NCBI GenBank assembly: GCA_023053685.1
Contig: JALIGW010000026.1
Location: forward strand, 920,501-984,500
From: Diadophis punctatus similis
Taxonomy: Eukaryota; Chordata; Lepidosauria; Squamata; Dipsadidae
DNA length: 64,000 nt
Direction: 5' to 3'
Of the stretch, positions 33,575-53,854 are shown piece after piece. Position 1 is the stretch's first letter; every line of letters begins with the position of its first letter. Made by a program: the position numbers and the translations under genes. Below the pieces are notes generated by a model. The model did not search any database, was not told the DNA's origin, and worked only from the letters and a program-made list of their open reading frames with translations.

Positions 33575-34600
33575 CTGCTTTCCAGAAGCGGTGCCGGGTG
33601 GGTGGGCAGGATTTCTGCAGGGATCTGGACCCTCCTTGGCTTTACACACACACGCACGCACACACACACACACACAGCAGGGCTGGCTGGCATGTGCCGC
33701 TTCCCCACTCGGCCTTTTCATGTGGCTTTCCTTCCCTCTCTCTTTTTTTTAAATCCCCCGTGCGGTTGCATCAGGACTCGGCAGCCTTGCTCGGGTTTTC
33801 TCATACCTCTTTCTGCTGACTCACAAAGTAAGTGGCTGGAGAGAGAGAGGGAGGGAGGGCGAAGAAACCCCGGAGCTCAGGCCGTCCACCATCCCCAGGC
33901 AGGGAGCCGAAGCAAGGAGGAATCTCTCCCGGGGCGTTGTGTGTGAGTGTATCGGTGCCGCGCTGCCTTTCTCCTTCGCCCCTCTCCCCGTGCCAGGCAC
34001 CGAAGGTGGGCTACGTCTTGCCCTTCTGTCTGGATGGTGGAGAATGCTGTCATTGGGGAGGGGGGCTTGAGATAAAACTCTCTGGGGGATGCCTTGAGGT
34101 TGGGGGAGTCTGCAGGACCGGAGAAACGGGGAGGGGTCCCCTTGCGGGAATTTGGAGGAGGGGGTCTGCATCGTCTTCCCGGAGCATGGGAAGAAAGTCA
34201 GAGTGGGTGGGATGATCTCTTGCTTGAGTTATTTTGGTCCAGTTTTGAGGAGGGCAGGACAAAAGGTGGGAAGGGGCCTTCTCCAACTGCCCCCAGCTCG
34301 ATTTGGGGAACCTAGAGAACGGAGTTTGCGGTTGAAAGAAAGCCAGTAGATTTCCCCCTTAAGGGCTGATTTGTCACCCTTTTGAGAGTGAATAATTTGT
34401 CAAGGAGGAATTCCGCGGAAGGTGCAGAGAACATGGCTGTCCAGTTATGGTCCTCTGGCTCTTCTCGGTGCCAATTTTCCCTTCCACCCTACACATCCCT
34501 AGAGACTTTTTTTATATATATAATTTTTACGGGCTTCTCTCTCTGCTGTGACGTGATTCCATTCTTTCTCGCTCTGTGCTGTTGTTTTCTCTTTCCCTGA
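33575..34600. other. Unique intronic sequence
   Basis: Moderately GC-rich with a short (CA)n at 33645-33677. No splice-supported exon recognised. Confidence 0.4.
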
Positions 34601-34919
34601 ACCTTGAATTCGGATGTTAGAGAGGCACCTTCCTCATCCTCCTGGCCTTCATCTAAGCAGCAGTTGTAATTCCACACAACTTGGAGGGCGCCAGGTTGGA
34701 GAAGGTGGACCAAGCCCTCCTCAACTCTACCTTCTTCTAAGCCTCCAGATGTTTAGTCATCAATGCCCAGAATTCTCAGCAATGCCCATGCGAGCTGAGA
34801 AATTCTGAGAGCTGAGCTCCATATCTCTGGAGGAATCTTTCAATTTCCAGCCTTCCTAGCAATGACTTTCATGTTGTCATGTCTGAAAATTTTGGGAGTT
34901 GATGTCCACACATCTGGGG

Positions 34920-35890
34920 CATGGTTCAAGTTTGAGCAGGTTTTCTCAACCTGTCAACGCTTGGAGTGGGGGGGATCACAGCACTTGTTCCCCTTATGAT
35001 TCTGGATCCCAGTTGGCCCCCACTTCGCAAATAAACCTCGTTGTCTTTTATTGGTGAAGATCAAGGCTACCCAGAGAAGCTCTTAAACTGCAGCATTTCA
35101 CAGCAGGCTGCAGCACGGCATTACATCTGTCCCCAGGGCAGAGAGATTTTTCTCCTGGGAAGCAGTTGTAGGATGCCCAAAGTTTTGGCACAGGAGAGAA
35201 TGCAATGGGCAGCATCCCTTCACTCAAAACAAGGCTGGCTCAGGAGTTTGCATTGTGCCAAGGGGCACATTTCTGCAGCCAGCCGGGGCGGGTGGCAGCA
35301 TTTCTCGGCTGAACACAGAGAGAATTGTCTTGGAGAAAGATGGCGTTGAGACACAGATGCCACCTGGCGGGCATGCCAAACGCACACCCCAAATTAAGAG
35401 CCGAACGGGATGCAGTTGCTGGAGAAATTTCCAAAGCAAAGGAAGGGCCTTTTTGCTTCTTAACGTGAGAAGAAGCTCTCCTAGACCCCTCTGGGATTCC
35501 GGAAGGTTCCCTTCCCTAACGGGGCTGCCTTCCCAGTCTGTTGGGTCTGCAACTCTCAGGACCGGCCGCCAGCGGCATCTTGGGAGTTGTAGTTCCATCT
35601 GCAAGAAGAGAGGCCGTCCTGGACTTTCGAACACCGAGCAGAAATTCGCCGTCACAACTTCCAAAAGTTTGGAGTGGGTGAACTGTGATGACGATGCCCT
35701 GAAACAGATTTTAGGCCAGTTTAAAAAAAAGAAAACAAACCCGGTCAGAAAATAATAGAAAGTAATAATAGCAGTAAAAATGCAGAATAGCATTGTTGAA
35801 AAAGTGAGGTGGTGATTCAGCTCTAGCCACAATGCATCAATAAATTGCTCGGAAGAATCTCCTTCCACCCATTAGATCTTTGCCTCCAGC
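34920..35890. other. Unique intronic sequence
   Basis: Repeat-poor. CTTGGGAGTTGTAGTTCC at 35579-35596 is a single inverted ZNF143-like core. The 166-codon frame here has no family features. Confidence 0.4.
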
Positions 35891-35892
35891 AC

Positions 35893-36045
35893 AGGCAGGC
35901 CTCGACCTACGACCACAACTGAGCTAAGCACGTCAGTTGTTAAGCGAGTCACACGGTCGTTAACTGAATCTGGCTTCCCTGTTGACTTTGCTTGTCAGAA
36001 GGTCACAAAAGGGGATCCCGGGCTGCGACCGTCATAAATGATCTC
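35893..36045 (+). mobile_element. Tigger-like MITE, left half, broken by a LINE fragment
   Basis: CAGGCCTCGACCTACGACC to GCGACCGTCATAAATG, then reverse-transcriptase sequence begins. Confidence 0.5.
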
Positions 36046-36049
36046 TTCA

Positions 36050-36500
36050 ACACTTTTTTTCAGTTGAGTCTTTGTCAACAGCAATGGCATCTCCCCCTCA
36101 TTTCCTGGTCCTACCTCAACTAATTGCAATGATCTAATCCACATTGATTTTACTGAAGATACCGTCAAAAGGGCGCTATACAAACTAAAGCCATCTCTAT
36201 CTATTGGTCCTGATATAATATGTGCCTACTTTCTTAAAAAGCTCTCCTCTGCCATAGCTGAACCTCTGAGCACCATCTATGAAGTATCTTTTAGAATGAG
36301 CTCCTTGCCTGTCCTATGGTCATTAGCAACAGTCATACCTATCTTCAGAAAAGGGGACCCCGGCCTTGTTGAGAATTATAGACCAATCTCCCTTTGCTGC
36401 GTCACCTGTAAAGTCATGGAAGCCATCATAAACCCATCCATCACCCTCCGCTTAGTAACAAATAACCTACTCTCTAATAAGCAATTTGACAAATTGACTT
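36050..36500 (+). mobile_element. Non-LTR reverse transcriptase fragment
   Basis: Translates as YKLKPSLSIGPDIICAYFLK and ENYRPISLCCVTCKVMEAII, the fingers/palm motifs 1-2 of a LINE reverse transcriptase. It is truncated before the FADD box and ends in an (AAATAA)n run at about 36505-36535. Confidence 0.75.
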
Positions 36501-36699
36501 GTTGACAAATAAATAAAATAAAATAAAATAAATAAAATTTTAGCTGGGAGGAAGGTTTGGCTAGGATTGGGGAACCCAAAACAAGCTGTTTTCTTGCAAA
36601 GATGGCCCGGGGCAGTTTACGGAGAGGCCGGTAAACCGAGGATGCTCCCAGCCCCCCCGAACACTTACTTCTCCCAGTTCTCTATACATTAACCCACGT

Positions 36700-37225
36700 A
36701 GTATGGTTGTAGTAGTACTATTTATCCGTCTTATTATTATCTTCCTTCCTTCCCCTTATTATGATTGGTCAACCAGATGTTCAGACTGGATTTGGCGTTT
36801 TGGCCTGGTTATCGAGCCCTTCCCAAACACCTGGGATAGGCAGTTGTTGATGTTTTGTGATGTTAGGGGGTCTCGTCATGGGATGTAAACGATTTCGAGG
36901 AAAGCCGCCTTTTGCAATTGACCGATGGGGATTTTGTCAATGCTGATGGCAGTGTTCAAGTGGAGCTCCAGATGTTTTGCAGTTGCACCCAAGGCGCCTA
37001 TGACTACTGGCCCTGTCTTCGCTTCCTTGTGCCACAGTCGTTTCATTTCTATAAATGAAGGTCTTTGTATTTTGTGATCTTCTCCAGTTTTTTCTCCTCT
37101 ATTCTGCGGGAACTGCCAGATCCAATATCCAGACTTCGTTTGGTCTTTCTTATCGACAATTGTAAAGTCCAGGGTGTTATGTGGCAGGTGCCTGTCTGTT
37201 TTAATTCTAAAGCCCCAGAGTTTTT
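36700..37225 (-). mobile_element. LINE fragment related to the 44.4-45.7 kb element
   Basis: TTCAGACTGGATTTGGCGT and GTGATCTTCTCCAGTTTTTTC recur, diverged, in the 44.8 and 45.6 kb element. Confidence 0.5.
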
Positions 37226-37317
37226 CACTTCTTCATTTTTCTATGAACTGAGCCCCCCACCCCCACCCCAGTTCTTGCTTGCAGGCAGATGGTATTTCTC
37301 GCAGATCTTCCAACACA

Positions 37318-37857
37318 GCATCCTTCTTCTTCTTCTTCTTCTTCTTCTTCTTCTTCTTCTTCTTCTTCTTCTTCTTCTTCTTCTTCTTCTTCTTCTTCTT
37401 CTTCTTCTTCTTCTTCTTCTTCTTCTTCTTCTTCTTCTTCTTCTTCTTCTTCTTTCTCTCCTCCTCCTCCTCCTCCTCCTCCTCTTCCTCCTCCTCCTCC
37501 TCCTCCTCCTCCTCCTCCTCCTCTTCTTCTTCTTCTTCTTCTTCTTCGTCTTCTTCTTCTTCTTCTTCTTCTTCTTCTTCTTCTTCTTCTTCTTCTTCTT
37601 CTTCTTCTTCTTCTTTCTCTCCTCCTCCTCCTCCTCCTCCTCCTCCTCCTCCTCTTCCTCCTCCTCCTCCTCCTCCTCCTCCTCTTCTTCTTCTTCTTCG
37701 TCTTCTTCTTCGTCTTCTTCGTCTTTGTCGTCTTCGTCTTCTTCCTTCTTCCTTCTTGCTCTCCTTCTTTCTTCCTTCTTCTTCTTCTTCTTCTTCTTCT
37801 TCTTCTTCTTCTTCTTCTTCTTCTTCTTCTTCTTCTTCTTCTTCTTCTTCTTCTTTC

Positions 37858-37888
<31 letters not shown>

Positions 37889-37935
37889 CTTCTTCTTCTT
37901 CTTCTTCTTCTTCTTCTTCTTCTTCTTCTTCTTCT
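37318..37935. repeat. ~620-bp (CTT)n/(CTC)n polypyrimidine tract
   Basis: Pure CTT blocks alternate with CTC blocks, with a few CGT and CTTCCTT interruptions around 37700-37780. The minus strand is all purine. Long poly-Ser/Phe/Leu or Lys/Glu frames across it are artefacts. Confidence 0.95.
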
Positions 37936-37999
37936 TTTTCTCACTGCTTCTCTGCATGTACGCTTCTGTGCTCTACATGCAATACATACTCATGTGTGT

Positions 38000-38610
38000 G
38001 TGTCTCTCTCTCTCTTGTCCCGCTTGGCCAAATGAAGCAATTCAATTCCTCTCCATCCAGGAGGGGGTTAACCCAAAAGCTGCATCAGCACTGCAGATTG
38101 CTTGAAAGACTTGGAACTGCTCTGACACTCCAAACGTCCTACAGAGTGGCAGAGGAAGGGGGCCCTTGACGGTGGTGGAGGCAGCAGCATTGGAGGGCAG
38201 AGGCAATTCATATGCAAAAACCGCACCATAAATTCCCCTCCCTCCCCCCCCCCCCAAAAAAGTGAAAAGGTGGAAGAGGGAGGAGGGGGAGGAAGCCGAA
38301 AGAAAGAAACCCGGCACTCTTTGGCCGCGGTGGTGGCTGGTGGGGCATCGTCTGAGCACTCCATCAGCAGGGTGCAGTATATCTGCCATCTTTGTTCGGG
38401 CTGCAGTGACTCATCAGAAGTCTGTCTTGAACCAAGACTTCACAGCGTTTCCCTGGCATTGATTTCCTCCCCCCTCCCTCCCCCCAACCCCATTTCTTCC
38501 TTTCTCTTGCTCTCTCTCTCTCTCTCTCTGCCCCCCTCCCCCCTTTTTCCCCTGCTTCGAAATTGGCATTTGCACCGGGGAACCTTATCAAAGGCTGCTA
38601 TTCATTGCAG
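38000..38610. other. Unique sequence downstream of the CTT tract
   Basis: Includes CAGTGACTCATCAG (AP-1 site) at about 38404. Short serine/cysteine-rich frames are not supported as genes. Confidence 0.4.
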
Positions 38611-38877
38611 GGAACCGACTGAACCGTTCAACCACCATCCAGCCACCGGGACTGCCAGCACTGGATCTTGCTGCTGCTGCTGCTGCCACCGCTCCTGCTA
38701 GAGACATCGGACTTAGCTAGGAAAACCCAGGAGCTTCTCATCGCCCTGGCGAAGGAAGAAGGGGCTCAGAAGGGATGCTCGGCTGTTCCCGTTCCTCCTT
38801 CGGCCCCTTCCTCTTCCCCTCGGTTTAGGGGGCCCTCCCGGGAAGAGCCGAGCTCCTGTTTTCATCCCCGTTTAAAG
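38611..38877 (+). other. Possible alternative NACC2 5' UTR exon
   Basis: A unique, non-repeat segment 1.5 kb upstream of the NACC2 coding start. It begins after an acceptor-like TTCATTGCAG and ends at TTTAAAG|GTATGT, a good donor. It contains a short CTG/CTC run and no conserved protein. Support is the splice signals only. Confidence 0.2.
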
Positions 38878-39664
38878 GTATGTCCGTCCTCGGGAAAGCA
38901 GGCAGGCAGATCTGAGCAGAGCAGAAGTTTGCTGCACGGGGGTACGCATCGCATCGGCTGGCCCCCAGGGATGGCTGCCCAGAATTGGGGGGGGGCAGAT
39001 GCCAGGCTGGCACCCAGGGATGCAGTTCTCTGTTTAAAAAACTCCTTTTTTTTCCTGGCTCTTAATTCCAGCCTTCTCCCTCTGCTCTTCTTGGGGAAAC
39101 CCCTCTTTCCTGGCCAAGGACGACCCCCAGAGTTGAAATGTGATGGGGTCTGTAGGTGGGTGGGTGGGCGTTGGGGTTTTGATGGTGGGAGGGGGGAATT
39201 GTTGCAGCCCCGTGTAATCCCATTAGAAGCACCAGGTGGGGAAAGGGAAGGATGGGAAGCCTAGCTCTGTCTCCGCCAAAGTCAGACATGCTGAATTTCT
39301 CTCGGAGGAGCTGAAGGTTCCCGCTTCCTTCTCCTGGTTCTGGTTTTGCTGCAGGCGTGCGGGAAGCATCCCTTGCCACAGCCGGCTTCATGCTTAAAAT
39401 GCCTCAGTTTGGGGTGGCAAGCAGAGAGCCTGCCAGATATCCACAGAAGCGCCTCCTTCCCCCTCCTCTCCACCCCCCCCCCCCACTCAATCTGGAAGAT
39501 GGGTCCCTTGTCCACTTTCTGCCTGGGGCTCCAAGGACCAGTGTGGAAGAGGCTCCTCCGTGGGGGAGAAAAGTTTTGGAGACTTGCTGGCCCACATTCA
39601 AGCCACCAAGGAGATAAGAAGAACCAATGGGGTCCTGTGAAGACCATCGGAGGATACTTTAACA

Positions 39665-39783
39665 CAGGGGTCCCCAAACTTGGCAACCTTAAGACTTGTG
39701 GACTTCAACTTCCAGAATTCTTCAGTTGAGAATCAAAATTCTGGGAGTTGAAGTCCACAAGTTTCCAACTTTGAAGACCTCTG
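39665..39783 (+). mobile_element. Palindromic hAT-type MITE
   Basis: 119 bp starting CAGGGGTCCCCAAACTTGG and ending AAGACCTCTG. Target duplication CTTTAACA is exact on both sides. The two halves are complementary, so the element folds into one hairpin. Confidence 0.85.
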
Positions 39784-39787
39784 CTTT

Positions 39788-39915
39788 AACAGAACAACAG
39801 AGTTGGTAGGGAATTTAGAGGTCTTCTAGTCCAACCCCTGCTCAAGCAGGAGGCTCAAGTCTATACCATTCTAGGCAAATGGATGTCCAGTCCCTTCTTA
39901 AAAGACTACAAGACC
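39788..39915 (-). mobile_element. CR1-type LINE 3' end
   Basis: CAGAGTTGGTAGGGAATTTAG to GTCCAGTCCCTTCTTAAAA; directly abuts the MITE at 39665. Confidence 0.7.
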
Positions 39916-39954
39916 TGAAAGTCTGCTCACTGCCAGGAGTTCGATCCTGACTGG

Positions 39955-40085
39955 ATCGAGGTTGACTCAATCCTTCCATCCTTCCTGAGGTGGGTCAAAC
40001 GAGGACCCAGATTGATTGGGGGAAATAGGCTGACTCTGTAGACCGCTTAGAAAGGGCCGGGAAGCGATATATAAGTCGAAGTGCT
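39955..40085 (+). mobile_element. Second tRNA-SINE family, partial
   Basis: GGAGTTCGATCCTGACTGG, GGTTGACTCAATCCTTCC, GACCGCTTAGAAAGGGC. Confidence 0.55.
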
Positions 40086-40207
40086 CTTGCTCCCTGAATT
40101 TTGATCATGTGATCGTAGAGATGCAAGAATCCTAAGTGTGGATTTTCAGTGCCTTTGTAACTTTGAACGGTCACTAAACGAACTGTTGTAAGTCGAGGAC
40201 TGCCTAT
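40085..40207 (+). mobile_element. Tigger-like MITE, right end
   Basis: ATTTTGATCATGTGATCG to GTAAGTCGAGGACTGCCTA. It ends immediately before the pyrimidine tract of the first NACC2 coding exon. Confidence 0.5.
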
Positions 40208-40276
40208 ATTCAACTCAACCAAGCGTTTCTCTCCCCTCCCTCTTCTCCTTTCCCCCTTCCCCCCCCCCAACAATAG

Positions 40277-40335
40277 ATGCACTTTCTGTTGGATGCTGCT
40301 GTCGCGGCGCTGAATGCGTAAGGACGGGGAGAGAC
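40277..40335 (+). other. NACC2: NACC2 5' UTR part of the first coding exon, with a short uORF
   Basis: A long pyrimidine tract (40215-40268) is followed by CAACAATAG, a plausible acceptor ending at 40276. If it is used, the exon begins with ATG. That ATG opens a 14-codon uORF (40277-40321) that stops at TAA 15 nt before the NACC2 start. The exon start is inferred from the splice signal alone. Confidence 0.5.
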
Positions 40336-48620
<8,285 letters not shown>

Positions 48621-49312
48621 ACCAGACCGCCAAGGGTGGGGTGTCGCTCTCCTGAAGGATCTGTAATTCCTAAAGCTGCTTGCATGTTCTTAATAATTAG
48701 AAAAGAAACAAACAAAAACCAACCCCCATATGATCAAACCATTTACCTACTGAACTGCTACCGTTGCCTGAGAAAATTTGATTTTTGAGCCTGCTCGTGT
48801 TTAGGATCGATGAAGGCGTCGCCCGGTGGGAAGAGCCCCTTTGTTCCCAGATTGGTACGGAAAGGAGTAGCGGGGGTTCCTTCCCCCCCCAAAAAAGGAA
48901 CAAGGCTATGTTCACTACCATCCTGTTTAGGATCAAAGAACCAGCCATCTGGGCTTGGGAGAAGTTAGCTGTGATCGTTATCCTGGTTTGATTCGCTTCA
49001 GTTTGACGCAGATCCTTGGCTCGGATCTTCGAGTTGAAGCCTTGCATTGTTGAGCAACACGGAGAAACTCCACTAACCACTGCTGTAGTAAACGGGGAGC
49101 TCCATCCCCCACACCCATGGGCATAAAAAAGTTGAGAGATCTTTCCTTTCCGCCATTCCTCTCCTCCAACTCTGTCGTCCGCCCATTCTACCCTTCTCAA
49201 CGCGTTTTCTTTCCTGGTTCCTGGAGGGCAGGACGAGACCAACCTCGGTTCTGGTCTCCTGGCAGGCATTCTGAGTTTAAGGTAGTTTGAGATATCTAGG
49301 CTTTCTACCTAG

Positions 49313-49440
49313 AGCGGTTTCAAACTTGGTCACTTTTAAGAACGGTGGGCTTCAACTCCCAGGATTCCCCAGCCAGCACGGAATTCTGGGAGTCGAAGTC
49401 CATTCGTCTTAAAGCAACCAGCAAGATTGTGAAACATTGG
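49313..49440 (+). mobile_element. Palindromic hAT-type MITE in NACC2 3' UTR
   Basis: AGCGGTTTCAAACTTGG to ATTGTGAAACATTGG with matching GACTTC/GAAGTC arms. It is diverged, without a clear target duplication, so probably old. Confidence 0.65.
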
Positions 49441-52400
49441 TCTAAAAAAGCCATTTGAAAGAACGCATCTGAACCGGTCCTGCTTAAGTTGCTCAGGGCA
49501 AAATGGAGATTTTGGGTGGTGGGGGTGATGTATGGGTGGGAACCATAGGCTTCTTGGCTCTTTCTCCCGGGAATGGGGGAGCTGCTTATCGCGAAATGCA
49601 TGTAGTTTGGCCAAGGAGGTTACTGTAGCTCGCATGGACATTGTGTTTGAATCTAACTTTATGTGAGAGAGGAAGAATTGCTCGCTTTGTGTCGGGGATC
49701 ATGCGCCCTAGGCGAATAGCCGGCTTCGGATTCCCCCATTCCTCCCCCAATCCATTCGGTCATTCTCCCAAGCTATGACGGGAAGACGTAATCCTGTTGT
49801 GGCGACTGAGCTTTGCTTTGACGAGGTTGAGGTTGTGCTAGGCATTACAGCCTCCCAACTATGGCTGCTTGGCTTGGCATTGAGCTTCAGGGGGATGAAA
49901 GGGGAGCCTGCCTTCTCTTGGGGATTTCAAGGACTTTTCCATTTATTTTCCTGGCAGCAATAAGAAACTAGAAATTAATTTTTGCTAAAAAAAAAACAAA
50001 AACTGCCCCAGCCCAGCTTACAACGATGAGATCTCCTCGTGGTCTCCTTCCCCTTCCCCTAACCAAATCCACCTGCGCTTACCTTCTTTTGCAGTCAGCC
50101 ATGGGGCTGATGATCCATCCACCCTGCCCCCATCTCCCCAGTAGCTGTCCTAACCCACCCACCCACCCACCCCTGGTAAAAGTCGCAGGACGGAAGCAAA
50201 TACTTGAACGGCTCAGAACAGGATCCGAAGACAGCATAGCGTTGCACAGTTCGAATATATTTTTGTACCAAGCACAATTTTATGTACGTCTTTCTTTGGG
50301 GGCAAGTTGTGGGGTGGGGGTGGGGGGGGGAAGAGCCAGGCTTGGATTTTCTCGGTGGCTTTTGACTTTCGAGACGAGAAGGAAAGAGGGAAAAGGAAAA
50401 AAGGAAAACCTGGAGACAATGTGAACGGTTTTAAGGCAGGGTGGGGTGTTCCCAGTCTCCGAAGGGGGAGGCCAGCCACTTGCACTAAATGACCCCCGAA
50501 ATGTGGGGTGGGGGTCCTTGGTGGCCCCCCTCGGAGGCTTTTCTCCTTCCCAGCCAAAAAGGAAAATGGTGACACCCCCGCCTTCCCCCCCCAAAAAAGA
50601 AACTCTTGGCCATGAAGGACCACAAAACAAAGGGGGAAATTAATCACAACCTGGTTTTTTTCTCAGTGCCTTATCCCATTCCTCCCCATGGAGAAAAAAA
50701 AGAAAGTATTTGATTTCAATAGCCTATCAAATTCCTTTCTCCATTTCCCCTCCCCCCCCCCATTCATTGACCATGCCCTTCCCCAACCTGGCTCTCCCGT
50801 CTTGGGTTGGATTCCGACCCCCATGCTTCCCAGCCAGGTGACTCCGGGAAGGGCATCGACGCCTGGAAGTTGCTCTCGGACTGTAACGAGGCGGGAATGA
50901 CACCCCTGTAGATCTAACCTAGGAAAAGAGAAAATACATATTTATGGTATGTCTGCACCTTTATTCTGAATGCTTGACTGTTAGCAATATTACCTGTGTA
51001 TATTATATTATATATATATAAATATTATATATGTATATGAAAAGTTATATCAAGCACCTTTTTAAAGAAGAGAAGACTGTAAAAAGAAAACTCGGATGGA
51101 TTTTAGCGATGGCCACGATTGGGAATCCTGGTTGGATTTCGTCCCATTTTGGGGGGGATTTTGCGGATCTCCCGTCGCCCTCCTCCCCAATCTGTGGTCT
51201 TCACTTCCATGGGGGCGGACAGGGGGAGGGCTGCCCTCCGAAGCCCCCCTTTGGAGTCTACCACAAAGCCCTTGACAAATTGAAACTTAAGGTTCCAGAA
51301 ATTCATTTTCATTCCAAAGTCGGTATTAAGCCATATTCTGGACATTGATGATCATTAGTTTCTGTTACTCTTTTTGGTTTAATTTCTTCAGTGGGAAATG
51401 CTTTAAATTCTACTCTGAAATTGCTGTAGAAGGAATCTGGATGTTTTAAAAAATCGTATCGCACAACTAAACCTTCCTTCCTTCTGTCTTCATCTCCTTC
51501 TTTCTCTGCCTCCCTCCCTCTCCCTTCTTCTATCCCTCTCTCTTTCTTTCTCCTCTGTTCCTTCTTTCTTTCTGATTTCCTTCTCACCTCTCCTCAGATT
51601 TGCTCTTGGGGTTTCCATTCCTTCGTTTCTTTTTCTGTTTTTCCCCGTGTTCTCTCTTTTTAAACGTGTCCCCCCAAGCAACCTGGCTACAAATTCACCT
51701 CAACTTTAAAATATTGGGCCCTTCCCCACCGGCCCCTAACCACAGCCCCAAATTGTGTTTTTCTGCTGTATTCCCCCCCCACCCCGATGTGGCCTTAAGA
51801 AAGACACCTTAGCTTTACAGGCATAAAGTTTTATTTTTCCTGCCCATTTCCTCCGATGCCCTCCGAGTGCGGCCCAAGGCATGTAAAATCCTGCTGCTTC
51901 TGTCACCCATTTTCTTGGGGGGAAACCTGGCAGCCATTGGGCCAGTTGGTCTCAAAGAGAGAAAGAGACCCCTCTGCCTTTGCAGTCCGGAAAGTGCCAT
52001 GGATGGCTAGCTTATAAAGGCTGCTAAAAACATGGCAGCTCTCTCCCCTTGGCACTGATTCCTGCAACCTCCTTTTGCAGACGTTTTGCTGACCTGCCCC
52101 TCTCTAGATAAATTACCCCACTCCAAAACTGGTTGCATGGAGCCCTCTGCAGGACTGATGCCATTCCCAGATGTAGTTCCAGATGTCCAGGTATTACAGA
52201 GGTTGCACCCTTCTCATGGACATCTTTGCTAGACAAAACAATCAGCCCATCACATTTCTGCTGTAGCTTCCCAAAAAGGCACAAGGACAGAGGGTCATTT
52301 TTTTGGGTCTGTTCTTCCACGATGATGTATGAATTTCACCAAATAGGACCAGTTCAGCAGTTGTAATAGTTGCAGTGAATTTAAGGCTCCTTTTGGGGTC

Positions 52401-53361
52401 AGGAGTAGATTTAAAAAGTTTGAGGGTGACGGGAGGTCCAGAAATGCAAAATATAAACAAACATAAATTAAAATGTCTATGGAGATTCTCAGTCATCCAG
52501 AAAGTCCAGTTGCCTTTTGAAAAACACCTTTGGGATAAATAAAAAAGGGGGAAAATCCATTTAATGTCCACATTCCTGTACTTCCTGCTATGAAAACCCC
52601 TTTTATTCAAATCTTCCAAAATCCCCTTTTTTGCTAGGATAGAAGCAAAATTCACTGGCGCTTCGAAACTTCTCCAAACCTTTTAAGGTTCAAATCTGCT
52701 TCCCCCCACACCTTTTTTGCACTTTTGTGACCGAAACTGGGAGGGGGAGGGAGGGAAAAAAGGCAGGCGAGGAGGGGGAGCCAAACCTTGCAATACTATT
52801 TTTTTTAGCGTTCCGAAATGATTTAAAAAAACCCCCAGAAGTTTATGCGCGAGTCTATAGATATTTTTAACTTGAATCTTTGGATGGCACTTGAGTCTCA
52901 AAACTGTCAATCTTGGCAATTGTCGGAGAAGCGTCTTAAGGGAACAGCGATGTTCAAAGAGTCTGTATTAAAGTATCCAATAGTACTGTAATTCATGACT
53001 GTTAATAATAATAAATAATAAATAATAATTCCAGTGCTTAGAAGAGGGAAGTTTTTGCAGTGCTGCCGAAAATTACGTTTCAGCCGTGCTAACTCACTTC
53101 TTTTCTGTTGGTTGTTTACGTGCCATTTCTCTCATATCTAGCTCAAGACTGTTACGTTAAGCTTTGATTGATGATCTGTTAAACCGTCACTGCATACAAG
53201 TTCTAAAGCAAGGTTTAAAGTCATCCCTTGGCAGAGCTCTAATAGGAGCTCAGAGTGTGGTCAGACCTATTTCATATACCGTAAAGGGGTGGGGGGGAAT
53301 CCATTAAAAAAAATGTGATAATGAATGAGAAAATGCTTTGTTAAATTCACATTTACAAAAT

Positions 53362-53367
53362 AATAAA
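53362..53367 (+). promoter_or_regulatory. NACC2: Candidate NACC2 polyadenylation signal (AATAAA)
   Basis: A canonical hexamer followed by TGTTGAAAATTAC and a CT-rich stretch. An L2-like LINE tail begins about 45 bp later, which suggests that selected transcript sequence ends here. Confidence 0.4.
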
Positions 53368-53596
53368 GTATGTTGAAAATTACACCTCTTGCTCCTGTTC
53401 TTTCCCAGCGTCTTCAAAAGCCACTCAGAGTCGCCTGAATCACGAGATAGGCAGGAAATAAATTTGATAAATAAAGCTTGGGATGAAGCACCCCAATACA
53501 TTACTGCCAACAAGGTGCATTTGAATAGCATCTGTTTGTTATTATATGTTTATCCCACCTTTAGTGTTTTATAAGTAACTCAAGGCAGCGTAACAT

Positions 53597-53822
53597 AGCA
53601 ATAGCACTTAGACTTATATACCACTTCATAGTGCTTTACAGCCCTCTCTAAGCGGTTTACAGAGTTCAGCCTCTTGCCCCCAACAATCTGGGTCCTCATT
53701 TTACCCACCTCGGAAGGATGGAAGGCTGAGTCAACCTTGAGCCGGTGAGATTTGAACAGCTGAACTGCTGAACTAGCAGTAGCCTGCAGTGCTGCATTTA
53801 ACCACTGCACCATCTCGGCTCT
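53597..53822 (-). mobile_element. Second tRNA-SINE family, full copy, intergenic
   Basis: Same structure as 47413-47655, ending TTAACCACTGCACCATC. Confidence 0.72.
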
Positions 53823-53854
53823 TAATCCCTAATGCTCCCCCTCCTTTCTATTTC

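Larger units (their letters stand above)
48621..53385 (+). other. NACC2: NACC2 3' UTR (probable extent)
   Basis: From the stop codon to about 53385 I see no coding exon and, apart from one MITE at 49313-49440, little interspersed repeat, unlike the rest of the window. The stretch 50900-53380 is AT-rich, unique sequence with TATATA runs near 51005-51040, as in long vertebrate 3' UTRs. An AATAAA at 53362 followed by a T/GT-rich segment is the best end point. Earlier polyadenylation is possible, for example near the AATAAA at about 52536. Confidence 0.55.

Noticed and set aside
37065..38169. Long frames rich in Ser, Leu, Phe, Arg or Glu across the CTT tract
   Set aside because: Pure products of trinucleotide repetition, open in all frames, with no conserved flank.
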